28,134 nucleotides of DNA from Cylindrodendrum hubeiense. Its lineage: Eukaryota; Ascomycota; Sordariomycetes; Hypocreales; Nectriaceae. Location of the stretch: contig JAANBB010000482.1 of NCBI GenBank assembly GCA_014621425.1, forward strand, positions 1 to 28,134. Direction: 5' to 3'. A model generated the notes under the pieces. It saw only the letters and a list, made by a program, of their open reading frames with translations. It was not told the DNA's origin and searched no databases. The position numbers were made by a program, and so were the translations under genes. Below are positions 10,703 to 21,181 of this stretch, piece after piece; position 1 is the first letter of the stretch; each line of letters starts with the position of its first letter.

Positions 10703-13440
10703 GCCGTGACGACCACGTCCTGCAAACCCTATTGTCGTCATCGCAGGGAATGGGCGCTTGGGTTCGTCCAATGGCCTGCCGCGCTCTTCACCTTCGATCC
10801 CTGCAATGGCTCCGGATACAGTCTCCCTGGTTTCCGGCCCTGCAGGTTGTAGTGTGTGCCGGTACCTTTTAGGTCTTGTGCTACGAGGAGACTACCTGTC
10901 TGGGAACCCGTCGCATGGCGCCCCACTTGAGGGGAAGAGCCGAGTGGACGAGCGGTCGCCTCGGGGGATGGGCCCAGGGGAAAAGGGGCTGCGGGCGAGC
11001 GTCCCGGTGGACTGGGTTGATCTTATGCGTCCCGTCAGTACGGGCTGCGGATGTGGAATGACGGATGGACTACCGGGCCTCCGCCTGTCAAAATAAAACA
11101 AGAACGGCAGGGAAGATCAGAAAAAAGAAAGACGAGTCCGGATACTAGGAAAATGTCATCCGAATGGTCAACTGAGAAGAAAAAAAAAGTTGGGCGTTTC
11201 AGAAAAGCACGTACGTTCTCAACGGATGCTATTCGTATACCCGCGAATACATACAAGTAGTCAAGGGAGGACCTGCGCTTCGGCTGGCGACAGCGACATG
11301 GGGTTGGGACGACAGCGACAGGTCTCTCTCAGCTCATTCAAAGCCGACTGTGAGGCGGCTGGCTGCCTACGTGCCTGCGAGTCTCTGTTCACCGAGTCTC
11401 TCTGTACGAGGCGCACCGGCTGACCTCTCCTTCAGTCGCATGTCCATGACAGCGTCCATCGTCTTACGTCGGCAAACCGCGTCAACGTCTATAATAGCAA
11501 AATGAGAGGACCCATCCATCATCTCGTGTTGATTGCGATAGCCCCGCAAGCGTTCGGCGTATGCCGTCAAACCACTCTACTACGTTCTGAGGTAGTAGGT
11601 AATAATCCCGAGCGTCGCGGGTGCCCTGGGTCCATGGGTCCCAGAGCGGACTCCCAGGTCCTTGGGGCGAGTTGTGGGCTGGGGATGGCGGCTGGGACGG
11701 GCTGGCCAGCGAGCTGAGGAGGCCCCAGGAGCCCCGCGGGCGGGCGTATTTCTCTGGAGAAGTGTTGTAATGAGTCGGAGGATCAGGCAGGGGTTGTCAG
11801 ACTGACCGCTGGTCGCCCCAGTTATTCTTGGATTCTCGAAGGTTTCGAAAAAGGGGCAGGGGTGGCCGAGGGTGGAGAAGCCTGGGAGAGTGGAGGGAGG
11901 GTGGCGGGAGATGAACAGGGGTGCTGGGAAGGGGCGTGAAGCTAACGTGGCCGTGGTTTCCCACTTTGTCACGAGCTGGTACTCCTGTGTTGGAGGCAAG
12001 TCTGGAGCTGGTGGAAGTTGGCAGCGCGCTGGCTGTACTACAGACGTACATAGCACGTACTGTAGCTGAGCTCATCCTTGCAGGGGGCGGGTAGGATCCC
12101 GTGATTCGCAGCAATTTTCCATCACGGGGAATCGTGCCTAGCCGATCCGGACGAATTGGATCATTCGAGACAGTAGGCGCGACCGAGGCGACTTACTACG
12201 TACTCCATCGCTCAGACGCACACACTCAAGCTCACGCTCACGCTCACGCTCACGCAACGCAACGCAACGCAACGCAACGCAACGCAACGCAACGCAGCGC
12301 ACGCACTCAGGCTCACAGGCTCATGCTCGCTCAGTCCCGAGTCTAGGGGCCCGGACCTCTTCCGCCAAACGCTGCTCATACACCTTCCTTCTGCGAGGCA
12401 CCGCCGCAGCTCGATGACGCAGCCACCGATGACAGGTCACTTCCATCACCATGACGTCCGCTGCTACGACCACATAACTGAGACCAACTGGGCAAGCACG
12501 GCCCGAATTGCTGAGATGCGAGGGGCTGCTAGCTCTCGGGGCCTTTGAGTTTAGATCTTCGAAGCCTTGGGCGCCTTTTGCGGCTTTACCTTTCCTGCAT
12601 CTTGATCTGGCATCTCCAAGACAAGGGCTGATCCAGATCATCGGGTCTTGTCGCGCCCGTTCTCCCAGAGGGGGCCGCACGCCACGTCAACGAATCCAGG
12701 CACTTGATCGGGCCAATCTCGCCTCTCTGCAGCCTTGTTTTTCGTCCGGGGTCCTGCGACACGCGAACACCCCCGATTGCCGTTTTCGGTGAGCCCACCT
12801 CACCGGTCTCATGAGGCACCTCACCGGGAGTCAAGCTCGCCACATCCCATATGCATCCTACCTGCATCCCACCTCCAACAACCTGGACATGATGTTTCTG
12901 CGTCTGGGATGCGCAGCCCTGCTCACCTGTTCCGTGCCGTCGATCCCCAGCATCTAGGAATACACCAAGACATGAACCCAGTACCAGTCACCCCCGTTCC
13001 AACGAGAAACACTAATCCGTCCGCCACCGCTCGGATCTCTCATCGTCCCCCGCAGCCGCGCGCACAACCGCTCAGGCGGCACGGTCGGCATGGCACGGCT
13101 GGGGTTGGGACATGTCCATCGTGGCTCTCAAACCGCACAGCAGTCACATCCTCCTCCTGTCTGCGACATCAAAACACACAATGACCTGTCACATCTGGTC
13201 CCGGACCTTGGGCTGATCGGTGATAGCAGGGGCACTGCAGCCCTCTGGCCGACCACCCAATCCGAGTTCATCGACCCCCGGGCTCTTTGGGGAGTGCAGA
13301 GCTGAGTCCCCAACCCTGTCAAACTGAGCCCATCTCACCACCATTGACCAACGCATTTGGATTCTCCCTGCCGTTCGCGGCTGGAGAACGCTTTGATGTC
13401 TGCATATTCCTGAAGGATTGACCGGCAGCAGCCAGAACGC
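10703..13440. other. Gene-free intergenic region, middle part
   Basis: Nothing I can support as a gene. The most notable content is a compound microsatellite at 12231-12300. ORFs of 90-160 codons on either strand are His/Pro/Arg/Ser-rich and show no motif. Confidence 0.5.
12231..12300. repeat. Compound microsatellite (ctcacg)n then (aacgc)n
   Basis: Four copies of ctcacg are followed by eight exact copies of aacgc and one variant agcgc. The near-perfect 5-bp array suggests recent slippage, so its length is likely variable between strains. Confidence 0.85.
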
Positions 13441-13996
13441 CACTGCTTTGCGCACTCCAAGCATCATTCAGCCCAAATCGACGTGGATGGCGTTAAGTTG
13501 TGGTTAGCGGATGTGCAAGTGATCAAAAGAGGTCGTCGCGCGCCAAGGCATGTTCCTTACCTTGAGCGACGTAACACAAGAAGTACCAACCTGCAATTTT
13601 AGACGCGCCCGCAACCCTCAACGGCTTAGGTCCACTATTGGCTTGTCGGTTTACCATTCCTGTCGCAAGTTCTTCAGACTAAGCAAGAATCCGTACCGCG
13701 TATCTACATCCGCCGCCTGATCCTTCCACGTCGACCGGCTTCCCCTCCAAGTCCTACGCCGCTAGCAGTGAGATGGCCGGACATGCGCCTGGGGCCTTAT
13801 CCCCGTGCAAGGAACAACCACAGGATCAAACAATGTGGTCTTGGTGTAACGCTCATCCACTGTCATACGCCTTCTCTGATTGGCAGGCCTATTTCAACAG
13901 CGAGGAAACGTCCCGATGTCTCTGCTTCTTGCATGATCAAGATTGCGGCGTTGGCATTTCGCGGATACGACGCGATGGCGTGGACAGGTACGGCTC

Positions 13997-14031
13997 ACCT
14001 CGCGTAGCACACCTCGCGTAGCACACCTCGC
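13997..14031. repeat. 14-bp tandem repeat (acctcgcgtagcac), 2.5 copies
   Basis: Two exact copies of acctcgcgtagcac and a seven-base partial third. The TAG inside the unit closes the frame that enters from the left. Confidence 0.75.
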
Positions 14032-14149
14032 AGCCACGTTCATCCAGCTCTTCACTCCGCCTCGCCTACAACTCCTGACGATATCAACGCCATGGTTCGA
14101 TGGGTAATCTTGGCGTGGCGCCCCGGACCGCGAAAACAGCAACACCCAT

Positions 14150-14767
14150 TTGAAGCGAGGGGGTAAACAGTGGAATGGTCTCTGCCCTCGGCAACCAACT
14201 TCCAGGGTTAGGATGCTTCGCCAACCCTCAACGCTAGGAACCTCCACGATCGTCTCATGCCAGGGCTGGACAAGCAATAGGGGAAATCATAAGGCGAGGT
14301 CACGCATCTTGATTTGCAACAGTTCCCTGACAGCATTGGTAATCTCACCCCGCAAGGCCCGCGTCTATCAATAGCTCCTCGGTCAGCCAGCCCTTCTTTT
14401 AGACATCAACGCCGGTTACAACGCAGGGTATGACATGGAGAAATGCGCCTTCAACTCGGCCGTGGGTAAACGCGCAGACCCTGGCGGGTTTCGTACCTAA
14501 CTTTCCTATCACATCGGATCCAAAATCAGCCAATGGGTGTCGCATCCGTTCACATTCGGAATACCACGGTACTGGTTGCACCACAGATCACGCTGGGGGT
14601 TTGTAAACATTATTGGTACCGATGATTCTGGACTCATCAATGGGAACCACGATATTGGATCCTGGGGCTTCCCGTCGGAGTGGGACGGCATACAATGCCA
14701 GCCGCTTCATCCGGCAAAGGGACCCTGGATCAGTGCTGCACATGGGCCATGTTCCATCACCCATTGA
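14150..14767 (+). pseudogene. Possible relic of an unrecognised coding sequence
   Basis: One frame runs for 206 codons with only two internal stops, a TAG at 14372-14374 and a TAA at 14495-14497, before the TGA at 14765-14767. Between and after the stops the translation is rich in Trp, Gly, His, Tyr and Ile (for example SQWVSHPFTFGIPRYW and GSWGFPSEWDGIQC), unlike the Ser/Arg/Pro-rich noise elsewhere. Both internal stops could come from CAG or CAA by one C-to-T change, as in RIP. I cannot name a family, and neither a proper start nor splice sites are clear. It may instead be chance. Confidence 0.2.
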
Positions 14768-16201
14768 ACCAGCCTAGTGGTACCAGAAGTGACCTCGAAT
14801 GGACACGGGCATATCTCACGCACCAACTCCCTCTTCCAGTTCTCCGGGCCTGACCATGTTCATGTATAGTCGGAATGTGTTATACTGTACTAGCTGCGGT
14901 CAGTGGTGGCCTAGAGGTCAGGTGGTTGCCCGCATCCCCTCCTTCATCGAACGAGCCCCGAGCGCGATCCATTGATCCATCGATCCATTGATCTTCCCTA
15001 AGGCGCGACCCCCTCCAAGAATGCGGGGGGTTGTCACCACCCTAGTCCACGAGATATCCCAGGAGCAGCTCATGACGCTGCGCCGTGCTTGTCTGAATAG
15101 ATACCCGGTCAGCCCGGTGTACATACGGTCAACCTGCGACGCCAAATTAGTTGATGCCCTGTCCCGTGCCGCGTTTTTGGTGTGTAATTGCAAGGCTAAG
15201 AGAGATACCGACAGCAGTCCCCGCCCAACGGATCGGGAAGTGCATGGGAAAAGCGCGGAAACCCCTAATAGGGCTAACGTGTCTTACAGCCGTAACCTCC
15301 CCGGTCCGAATGAGAGCCTGCCATGGATTAGCCCCATGTCGAGTCCTTGCGATAGAGGTGTCTGAGCGTCCCGGAAAGATTAGTTGCGATACGGGCCGTA
15401 GTGCTGCCTATCCAAGGAGCATAGTCCGAAGCAATCAAATCTGACTCAGAACGCCGGCCGCATGGGCAATGACGCCGGAGTGACGATGATACCTTGAAAG
15501 TAGCCAAATACGGCGCGACGCATCTCCGGGCGAAAGATCCCAGCAACTCAGCTTGCTCACCTAAGAACTCCGACGGCGTGGAACCAGCCCTCGTGTAACA
15601 TGCAACTGCATGAGGGTTGTCAGGTGTACGACGCAGGGAAGACAACATGCGGCGAAAACTGGTGAGGCTTGGATCCTGGTGACGACTATTGATGCGAGAA
15701 GCCGCAAATTGCTATGGAAGTCATCATTACCCAGCCCTGCTACCAGGGTCGCCTGTCGGTCTCAGGTCGCCTCGTATTTGATGAGACGCCTAACCGAGTG
15801 CCTTGCCCGTGAAGTTTCCCGTAGAATGCATTCGTAATTATAGACCCGGAAGCCTCAGATGACGTTGATGAACAAGACCGATGTGGAGCACTGGGCTAGG
15901 CGCACCACCGGGTTGATGCTGACGGTTTCGGACAGTGCATGTATGTGTTTTATACTGTATCGCACACTGTCCGGGCCGGTCCAGAGAGGGAGATCCAGGC
16001 ATCAGCCTCGATTGGGGATGTACTCCGCCAGGCGACATGTCGAATCTTGGAACTGAAGCCCTCACCAAGCAACAACGTCAGGCTCGCTAGCCCCAACGCA
16101 GAAGTGATTCGACAGCACCGGCTACTCTCGATAATCCCAGTTCCGTAAGCGACGCAACTCATTTCGTTTGATCAGCCACCCACTCTGTTCCGACATTCGC
16201 A

Positions 16202-16911
16202 ATGGCTGGCAAGAAGGGCGAGAACACCAGGAAAGTTGCGGGCAACGCTCGCAAGGCGGATGCTGCGGCTCAAAAAGCAGCCGCCAGCAACGCCGTTGAA
16301 GCAGCTGCTGAGGACGAGCAGTGGTCAAAGGGATCCAAAAACAACGCAAAGAAGTGAGCACGCGACGCAGTGGACATGACGTATTATGCAGAGCTGACAT
16401 GACGCACAGGGAGGCCGAAGCTGCCAAGAAGGCCGAAGCCGCGAGGAAGAAGGCTGAGAAGGATGCCCTCATCGCCGAGGACGATGCCAGCACCCCCGGC
16501 AAGGCACCCAAGAAGTCCAAGGCTCCCGTTAAGAAGTCGCGCGGTCTTGATCTCGCGCAGCTCGACGACGACAAGCCCGCCGCCCTCAACGCCTCCGGTA
16601 TCGACAACGCTCTGGATGCTCTGACACTGACGGGCGGCTCAGGCGAGGACAAGGTCGACAGGCATCCCGAGAGGCGATTCCCCGCCGCCCTTGCCAAGTA
16701 CGAGGAGCGTCGTCTCCAGGAGATGAAGCAGGACGGCAGCGGCGTCGGTCTGCGTATGGACCAGCGCAAGCAGAGGATCAGGAAGGAGTTTGAGAAGCAC
16801 CCCGACAACCCTTTTAACCAGGTCACGGCGTCCTACAACTCTACGCGGGATGATCTAGCGCAGATCAAGGCTCAGGAGAAGGCCAAGATCGAGCAGCGCC
16901 TCGGGCACTAA
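16202..16911 (+). CDS. CCDC124: CCDC124/Lso2-family ribosome-associated protein
   Basis: Two exons, 16202-16353 and 16410-16911, joined across a 56-nt intron (GTGAGC...CTGAC...CACAG), encode 217 aa. The N-terminal half is Lys/Ala-rich and probably coiled-coil (KKAEAARKKAEKDA after the splice). A short central linker follows, then a conserved C-terminal block containing HPERRFPAALAKYEERRL and RIRKEFEKHPDNPFNQV. Length and motif order match animal CCDC124 (about 223 aa); yeast Lso2 is a shorter relative. In those organisms the protein sits in the intersubunit space and A site of idle 80S ribosomes and helps recovery from starvation; that role is carried over from family knowledge. The start ATG has good context and the basic N-terminus begins at once. 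It lies 392 bp upstream of the E2-like gene in the same direction. Confidence 0.95.
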
Positions 16912-17303
16912 TTTTCGCGCCCGAGATGCACAAGAGTTGTGAGGGATAGCGTCGGTGAAAAAGTTGCGGCAGCGGAGGAACATTTACTTATGAAATAGAG
17001 GACTGCTAGCCAGTATCCAGCGGCTTGAAGAGATTTTGTCACGATCCACGACTCTGAAAGCTCGTTCTGAAAGCTCTTCGTCTTGCCCGCCATCGTGTGG
17101 TCACGCATTGCGTAACCCCACCATGGCAACCCCGCCATCGGCCTTGGCAGCCTTGCCTTCTGTCCGGCAGAATTGTAGACCGCCTTGGACACCGCCCAAC
17201 CGCGTCGGAGGTATCGTATGCACAACACCTCGCCAGCTGTCGCCAACGCCGCGCATCCCCTAGTTCGCAATTCTCGCTCTTGCAGCGACCGTACCGAAGC
17301 AGC
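16912..17303. other. Intergenic spacer between CCDC124 and the E2-like gene
   Basis: It is 392 bp long and should hold the 3' untranslated region of CCDC124 and the promoter and leader of the next gene. No TATA box, repeat or RNA gene stands out. Confidence 0.6.
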
Positions 17304-18480
17304 ATGGCTTCCCTCAAGATGGGGACCCTGCCGTCGCTGCGCAGGCAGCAACTTCTCTCCGAGTTGTCCGTATTAAGACCCCTTTCCTCGATCCCCCCGC
17401 TCCTCCAGGCCGAAACTAATGGGAGACCAGCGCCGGGCTCAAGCAGGCTTGCCCCGAGGGAATGTTTGTCAGCTTGACCCCAGGAGACCCGACTATGTGG
17501 TCTGGTGTTCTCTTCGTTCGAAATGGTGAGCCCGGTGACTAGGCCTCCAGCGCGCAATACGCAATGCTAACCTCGACATCAGGCCCTTATGCCCCCGCCG
17601 TCCTCCGGTTTCAAATATCATTTCCCGACTCCTACCCCCAGCTCCCGCCCCTCGTCACCTTCTCTTCCGACATGTTCCATCCTCTCATCACGCCCTTGAC
17701 GACCTACATGTACACGACCGATATACAAGACAGTGGCACCGTGAGTGCGTCTGATCAGGAGCGACTGCCCCCAGGCGGGTTCAGTCTGCGCCATGGCTTC
17801 CCGGATTGGTTTGGGCGAGGGAGACGGAGTGCGAGAGAGGCCAGACAGGCCAGCAGTCAAACCGCGGCAAGCCCGGTGCCTCCGCAGGGAACTGCAAGCA
17901 ACTTGAGCACCCCGGCATCGGGGCCTTCTCCGGGTGGAGATGCACCGCTCTATATGCAAACAACCAGCAAGAAGGGAACTTCCGCATTCGAAATATTGCG
18001 ATACATTCGAGGCGCCTTCGATGACGAGGAAGTGCTCGACTCTGTGCCATTGACCGCGGCGGGCAACCCAGGAGCATGGCATGCTTGGCGAACGCATCGG
18101 CGAGCAGCAGGGAAGCTACCGGACGATTCAGCCCCGGTAACCGATTCCCAACCGCATGACAAGGAGACTGTGCAGAGTGCCGAGGGCTCTCTGCATTCAG
18201 ATAAGCAGATGCAACCTGTTGGAGCTGCACGACCTCCCGGCGAGTGGAATTGGAATGGTGTCTGGGAAGACAGAGTCAAGAAAGGCATCGCTGCGAGCCT
18301 GTCGGAACCTGTTCTCTATGGCACGGCTACTACACCTGATGATTTGGTAAGTCATGTCAGTCGTGTTCCCAAGATATGCTTCTAACAAACAATCCAAAGA
18401 TACGATTTCTGGCGATGGAGGACAATGACGTAGATTCAGTAAAGGAAAACCTCAGGCGTACCCTTGGAAATACAGCATGA
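17304..18480 (+). CDS. Ubiquitin-conjugating-enzyme-like protein without catalytic Cys (AKTIP/FTS-like)
   Basis: Four exons, 17304-17365, 17431-17525, 17583-18346 and 18400-18480, give 1002 nt (333 aa) in frame. The first intron has a weak donor (GTCCGT) but a good ACTAAT branch site. Residues about 11-130 form an E2 fold: RRQQLLSEFAGL helix, PTMWSGVLFV, then RFQISFPDSYPQLPPLVTF and FHPLITP. In active E2s the last block reads HPN and is followed about eight residues later by the catalytic Cys; here the Asn is Leu and no Cys follows. A long disordered insert (about residues 130-180) precedes a helix containing SAFEILRYIRGAFDDEE. This resembles AKTIP/FTS, which in animals and Aspergillus (FtsA) works with Hook and FHIP proteins to link early endosomes to dynein. 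Assignment to FTS is inference from the missing Cys and the domain order; a different inactive E2 variant is possible. Confidence 0.85.
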
Positions 18481-19067
18481 GTTTGAACTTGCTGGCATTC
18501 ATGTTTCTGTGTTGGCGGAAACTGCCTTCCCTACACCGTGTTTCGGTCAAAAATGCAGCTGCTACCCTAGAGGGGGGGGGGGAGTTGAGTGTTGAGTTGA
18601 GTGTTGAGTTGCCTCGAAGTCTCCTACTTACCTTCTTGTTATTCACAGTTTTTGTTTCTCGGAAAGAGCGCTGCGATACCCATTATATTCTTGCTTTGTC
18701 GTAGCCAGTATCTCAACGTTGCTTCTTCGTTTCTTCGACCCATAAATTTCATTGCTTGGATACATGGCAATCAAACAACGACACCCCCCCCCAAACCGCA
18801 TCGACCAAGAGACATCCGATTGTTACTCGTCACATAGATCCCATTCATTGTACTAGTGTTGCATCTTGGATTACTGCCGCTTTTCGTCAGTACTTGTTCG
18901 AAATTAACCACTAGATCACCACTATTCCGAGGAACGTCTCAACTGCGGCACCGGAACATCAAGATCCCCGGGGGTATCGCTCTAGCATGTGCTTCACAGA
19001 ATGATGATGCAGAAGAGTTAGCTTCCTCGGAAATTCGGCTCGATAATCGAACTGCGATCGACACATC
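18481..19067. other. Intergenic spacer with a G11 run and gttgagt repeats
   Basis: It holds the 3' region of the E2-like gene and presumably the promoter of the next locus. An 11-G run (about 18572-18582) and several gttgagt copies (18583-18612) stand out. A 71-codon frame at 18856-19071 ends just as the next frame opens; I see no splice joining the two. Confidence 0.55.
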
Positions 19068-21118
19068 ATGACATTTATGACCAGTACACTACCTCTCACA
19101 GAGCTCCACGCCAACCGACAGCAGATGAGATGTGATAGGCCAAGTCCCTTGAGAATACCGAGGAAGAGCAGCTATCACAAACAAGACGACATAGTCAGCT
19201 GCACGAGTGACTCAACTGATCACAGCGCCAGGGGCGGCACAAATGTTCCAGGCGGGGGCGATTCGCCTGTGATGGAAAAGCGCAGAAGGCCCGATGATGT
19301 CTACCAAACGGTGGGGAAGGAGAATGACACCGTTGATTACAAGTCTCACCTCTCTCATGGCGTAGAACATGATCGTCTTTTCGCCTTGCATGAAGCCAAG
19401 CCTTGGGCGTGGGACGGCAGCCCTCCTTGTCAGCCGGAACTCGGACGATCCAGTCCATTAACAGTCAGAAAAACAAGGCGACGACGCACTGATGCCGCAA
19501 GCCAAGTTGACGAGGAAGATTCTTAGCGTGGATCCTCGCCTACTGCCACGTTTTCAGCTGGTTGTGGCATCCGTCGGGCTGCGAAGGCGCGTCCACCCCT
19601 ATCCAACCTCGGTGATGCATCTGCGAATTCCTCTTGGCCATGGATGATGCATCAGGGCCAAACGACGTCATACGGCCCACAAGCTTCGATGAAGGGTCTC
19701 GATCCCTTATGGCGGCCAGGGCCTGCATATGTGTTAGCCCCTCATATCGAGGTCACGTCAGAGGTGGCCGCCCTTGAGGCCGGACAACACACCTGGTGGG
19801 TAGCCATCAAGGTCACCGGCCGCCTCTCGCCAATTCTCAGCGGAGAGGCAAACCCGGGGGACGAGGAGCGGTCAGAGAGTTGCATGCGGCCGCATGCTCC
19901 CGAACAGCGAGGTTTGTGGAGTGTGGATATGTCTGGACGTTTGAATTATGGGTAGCTGATGGGGTCTCCAGGGGACCTATTTGAATTTGGTAGCCTCTAC
20001 GACGTCAGCGTTGAAGTATTGCCCACTGGAAATTCATCCATTCTTCAAGTATTGCGAGAGCAAGCCTTCCCAATGTAGGTGTGCCGGGGTGCTTTTGGGA
20101 GAGACTGGGGTGTGCTGACAAGTAGGGCAGCAATATCTGCGCTGGATCGAGCATACTTATTTTAGCCCAGATCCTAATCAATATCAAGAACGCTCCGCTA
20201 ACCCGGAAATCAAAGAGTGGGCACGTCCGACAAAACTCGGCAGATCTGATGGAGGATCTTGCAGCGGAACTGGGGGACGCCCGGGTGGGGTATTCGCATA
20301 TTCGAGTATCATATCGTCACTCAGCCTTTCCCACCTTCAGGGACGCTACCAACGTCAGCGGCGGCGTGTCCAGCGTCCAGAGCAGGGTCGATACAGTGGC
20401 CACGGCATCTGTGAGCCTCCACAATACTCTCTCGCCATGGTCGCCTCCTCCAGCGCGAGTGCCGGAACCTCTGCTTCCGCTCATGCGACGACACTAGGGT
20501 GTCGACAGGGCGAAAGCAGCGATAAAACAGATGGGGAACCATGGATGCGCCCCACGCGTGATGAGCAAGGTAAATTCCCAGGCATGGCCACAACTGGATG
20601 TGGTGGATGATGCACATGAGATTGCCATGCCGGTAACTTCCGCCCACACGGCACCGGCCGTGCCGCTGAGACATGCGAGCCTCCAAAGGGATACCGGGGT
20701 CCGAGAACCCAGTGTGGCGATGCGGTCCATCAACGAAATGAGGCAAGTGACACCACGAACTGCGACGGCGTCATCGCGGAGCTCATCCGCTAGAACAGCT
20801 CATGTATTGCCAGGCCGAGGGCAGTCGGCTTGTGTAACGGGATTGCGCATTCCTGAGCCGCCACCAACAGACGTGGGACGGCAATCTCACCCTCCGTCGC
20901 ACACGGAGCACCAACGGGCCTCTCCGAGTAGCGGGCTGTGGAAGAAGCGGTCGCTCGGGGCCGAGACTCTGAGGGGCTTGCTGCCGGCGAGAGCTGATCT
21001 ATCAATGGCGGCTCGGGATCAGGAGACTAGCACAAGCGGGCCAGTGCGAGAGGGACCAGCAGCACCAGCCAAGGTCAGGAAGGATGCAGGTCGATGGGGA
21101 TGGGGCGCGTGGTTCTAA
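19068..21118 (+). pseudogene. Unrecognised fungal protein gene, frame interrupted by two TAG codons
   Basis: A coherent frame of about 2 kb with no frameshift. By eye the exons are 19068-19911, 19972-20074 and 20131-21118, totalling 645 codons. The second intron (20075-20130) is GTAGGT...CTGAC...GGCAG; the first (19912-19971) is GTTTGT...CTGAT...TCCAG and removes a TAG at 19953. Two in-frame TAGs remain, at 19524-19526 and 20495-20497. The protein has a disordered basic N-terminus (KTRRRR), a folded-looking middle (GLDPLWRPGPAYVLAPHIE; SLYDVSVEVLPTGNSSILQV; AGSSILILAQILI), a further segment with HNTLSPWSPPPARVPEPLLP, and a Ser/Pro-rich tail ending WGWGAWF. I do not recognise a named family. 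Each stop could come from CAG or TGG by a transition in the CpA context favoured by RIP. Alternatives: undetected introns (a GTGAGC...ACTAG pair at 20411-20497 would remove the last TAG in frame), stop-codon read-through, or sequencing error. Starts at 19068 and 19077 are both possible. Confidence 0.55.
19912..19971 (+). other. Probable 60-nt intron hiding an in-frame TAG
   Basis: The donor GTTTGT, a CTGAT branch-like sequence 15-20 bases before the end and the acceptor TCCAG define a 60-nt intron, a multiple of three. Because the length is divisible by three, the flanking exons stay in frame whether or not it is removed; only removal avoids the TAG at 19953-19955. Confidence 0.6.
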
Positions 21119-21181
21119 AGGCGGATACAGGGGTGTAGTTGTCTTTGCAGGATCAAGTCGATAGATTTTTTTCTTTAATGT

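Larger units (their letters stand above)
13441..16201. other. Region of broken or doubtful ORFs before CCDC124
   Basis: This region is less GC-rich and far less repetitive than the DNA to its left. Short frames occur in several registers (around 13462-13602, 13773-14021, 14150-14767 and 15610-16148), each ended by TAG, TAA or TGA codons that could derive from CAG, CAA or CGA by C-to-T change. That is what an old gene or transposon eroded by repeat-induced point mutation (RIP) would look like, but random sequence of this composition can do the same. No family could be named. A 14-bp tandem repeat lies at 13997-14031. The last few hundred bases should contain the CCDC124 promoter. Confidence 0.4.

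Noticed and set aside
12735..13184. 149-codon plus-strand ORF rich in His, Pro and Arg
   Set aside because: Low-complexity composition, no ATG start (TTG), no motif and no neighbouring exon.
14090..14125. ggttcga string resembling a tRNA T-loop; similar strings near 14762, 22448 and 25227
   Set aside because: The flanking bases do not form the five-base-pair T stem, and no acceptor stem or anticodon arm could be placed.
16122..16826. 234-codon minus-strand ORF opposite CCDC124
   Set aside because: It is the antisense shadow of a well supported gene; the Ser/Ala/Leu-rich translation mirrors Lys/Ala/Glu codons.
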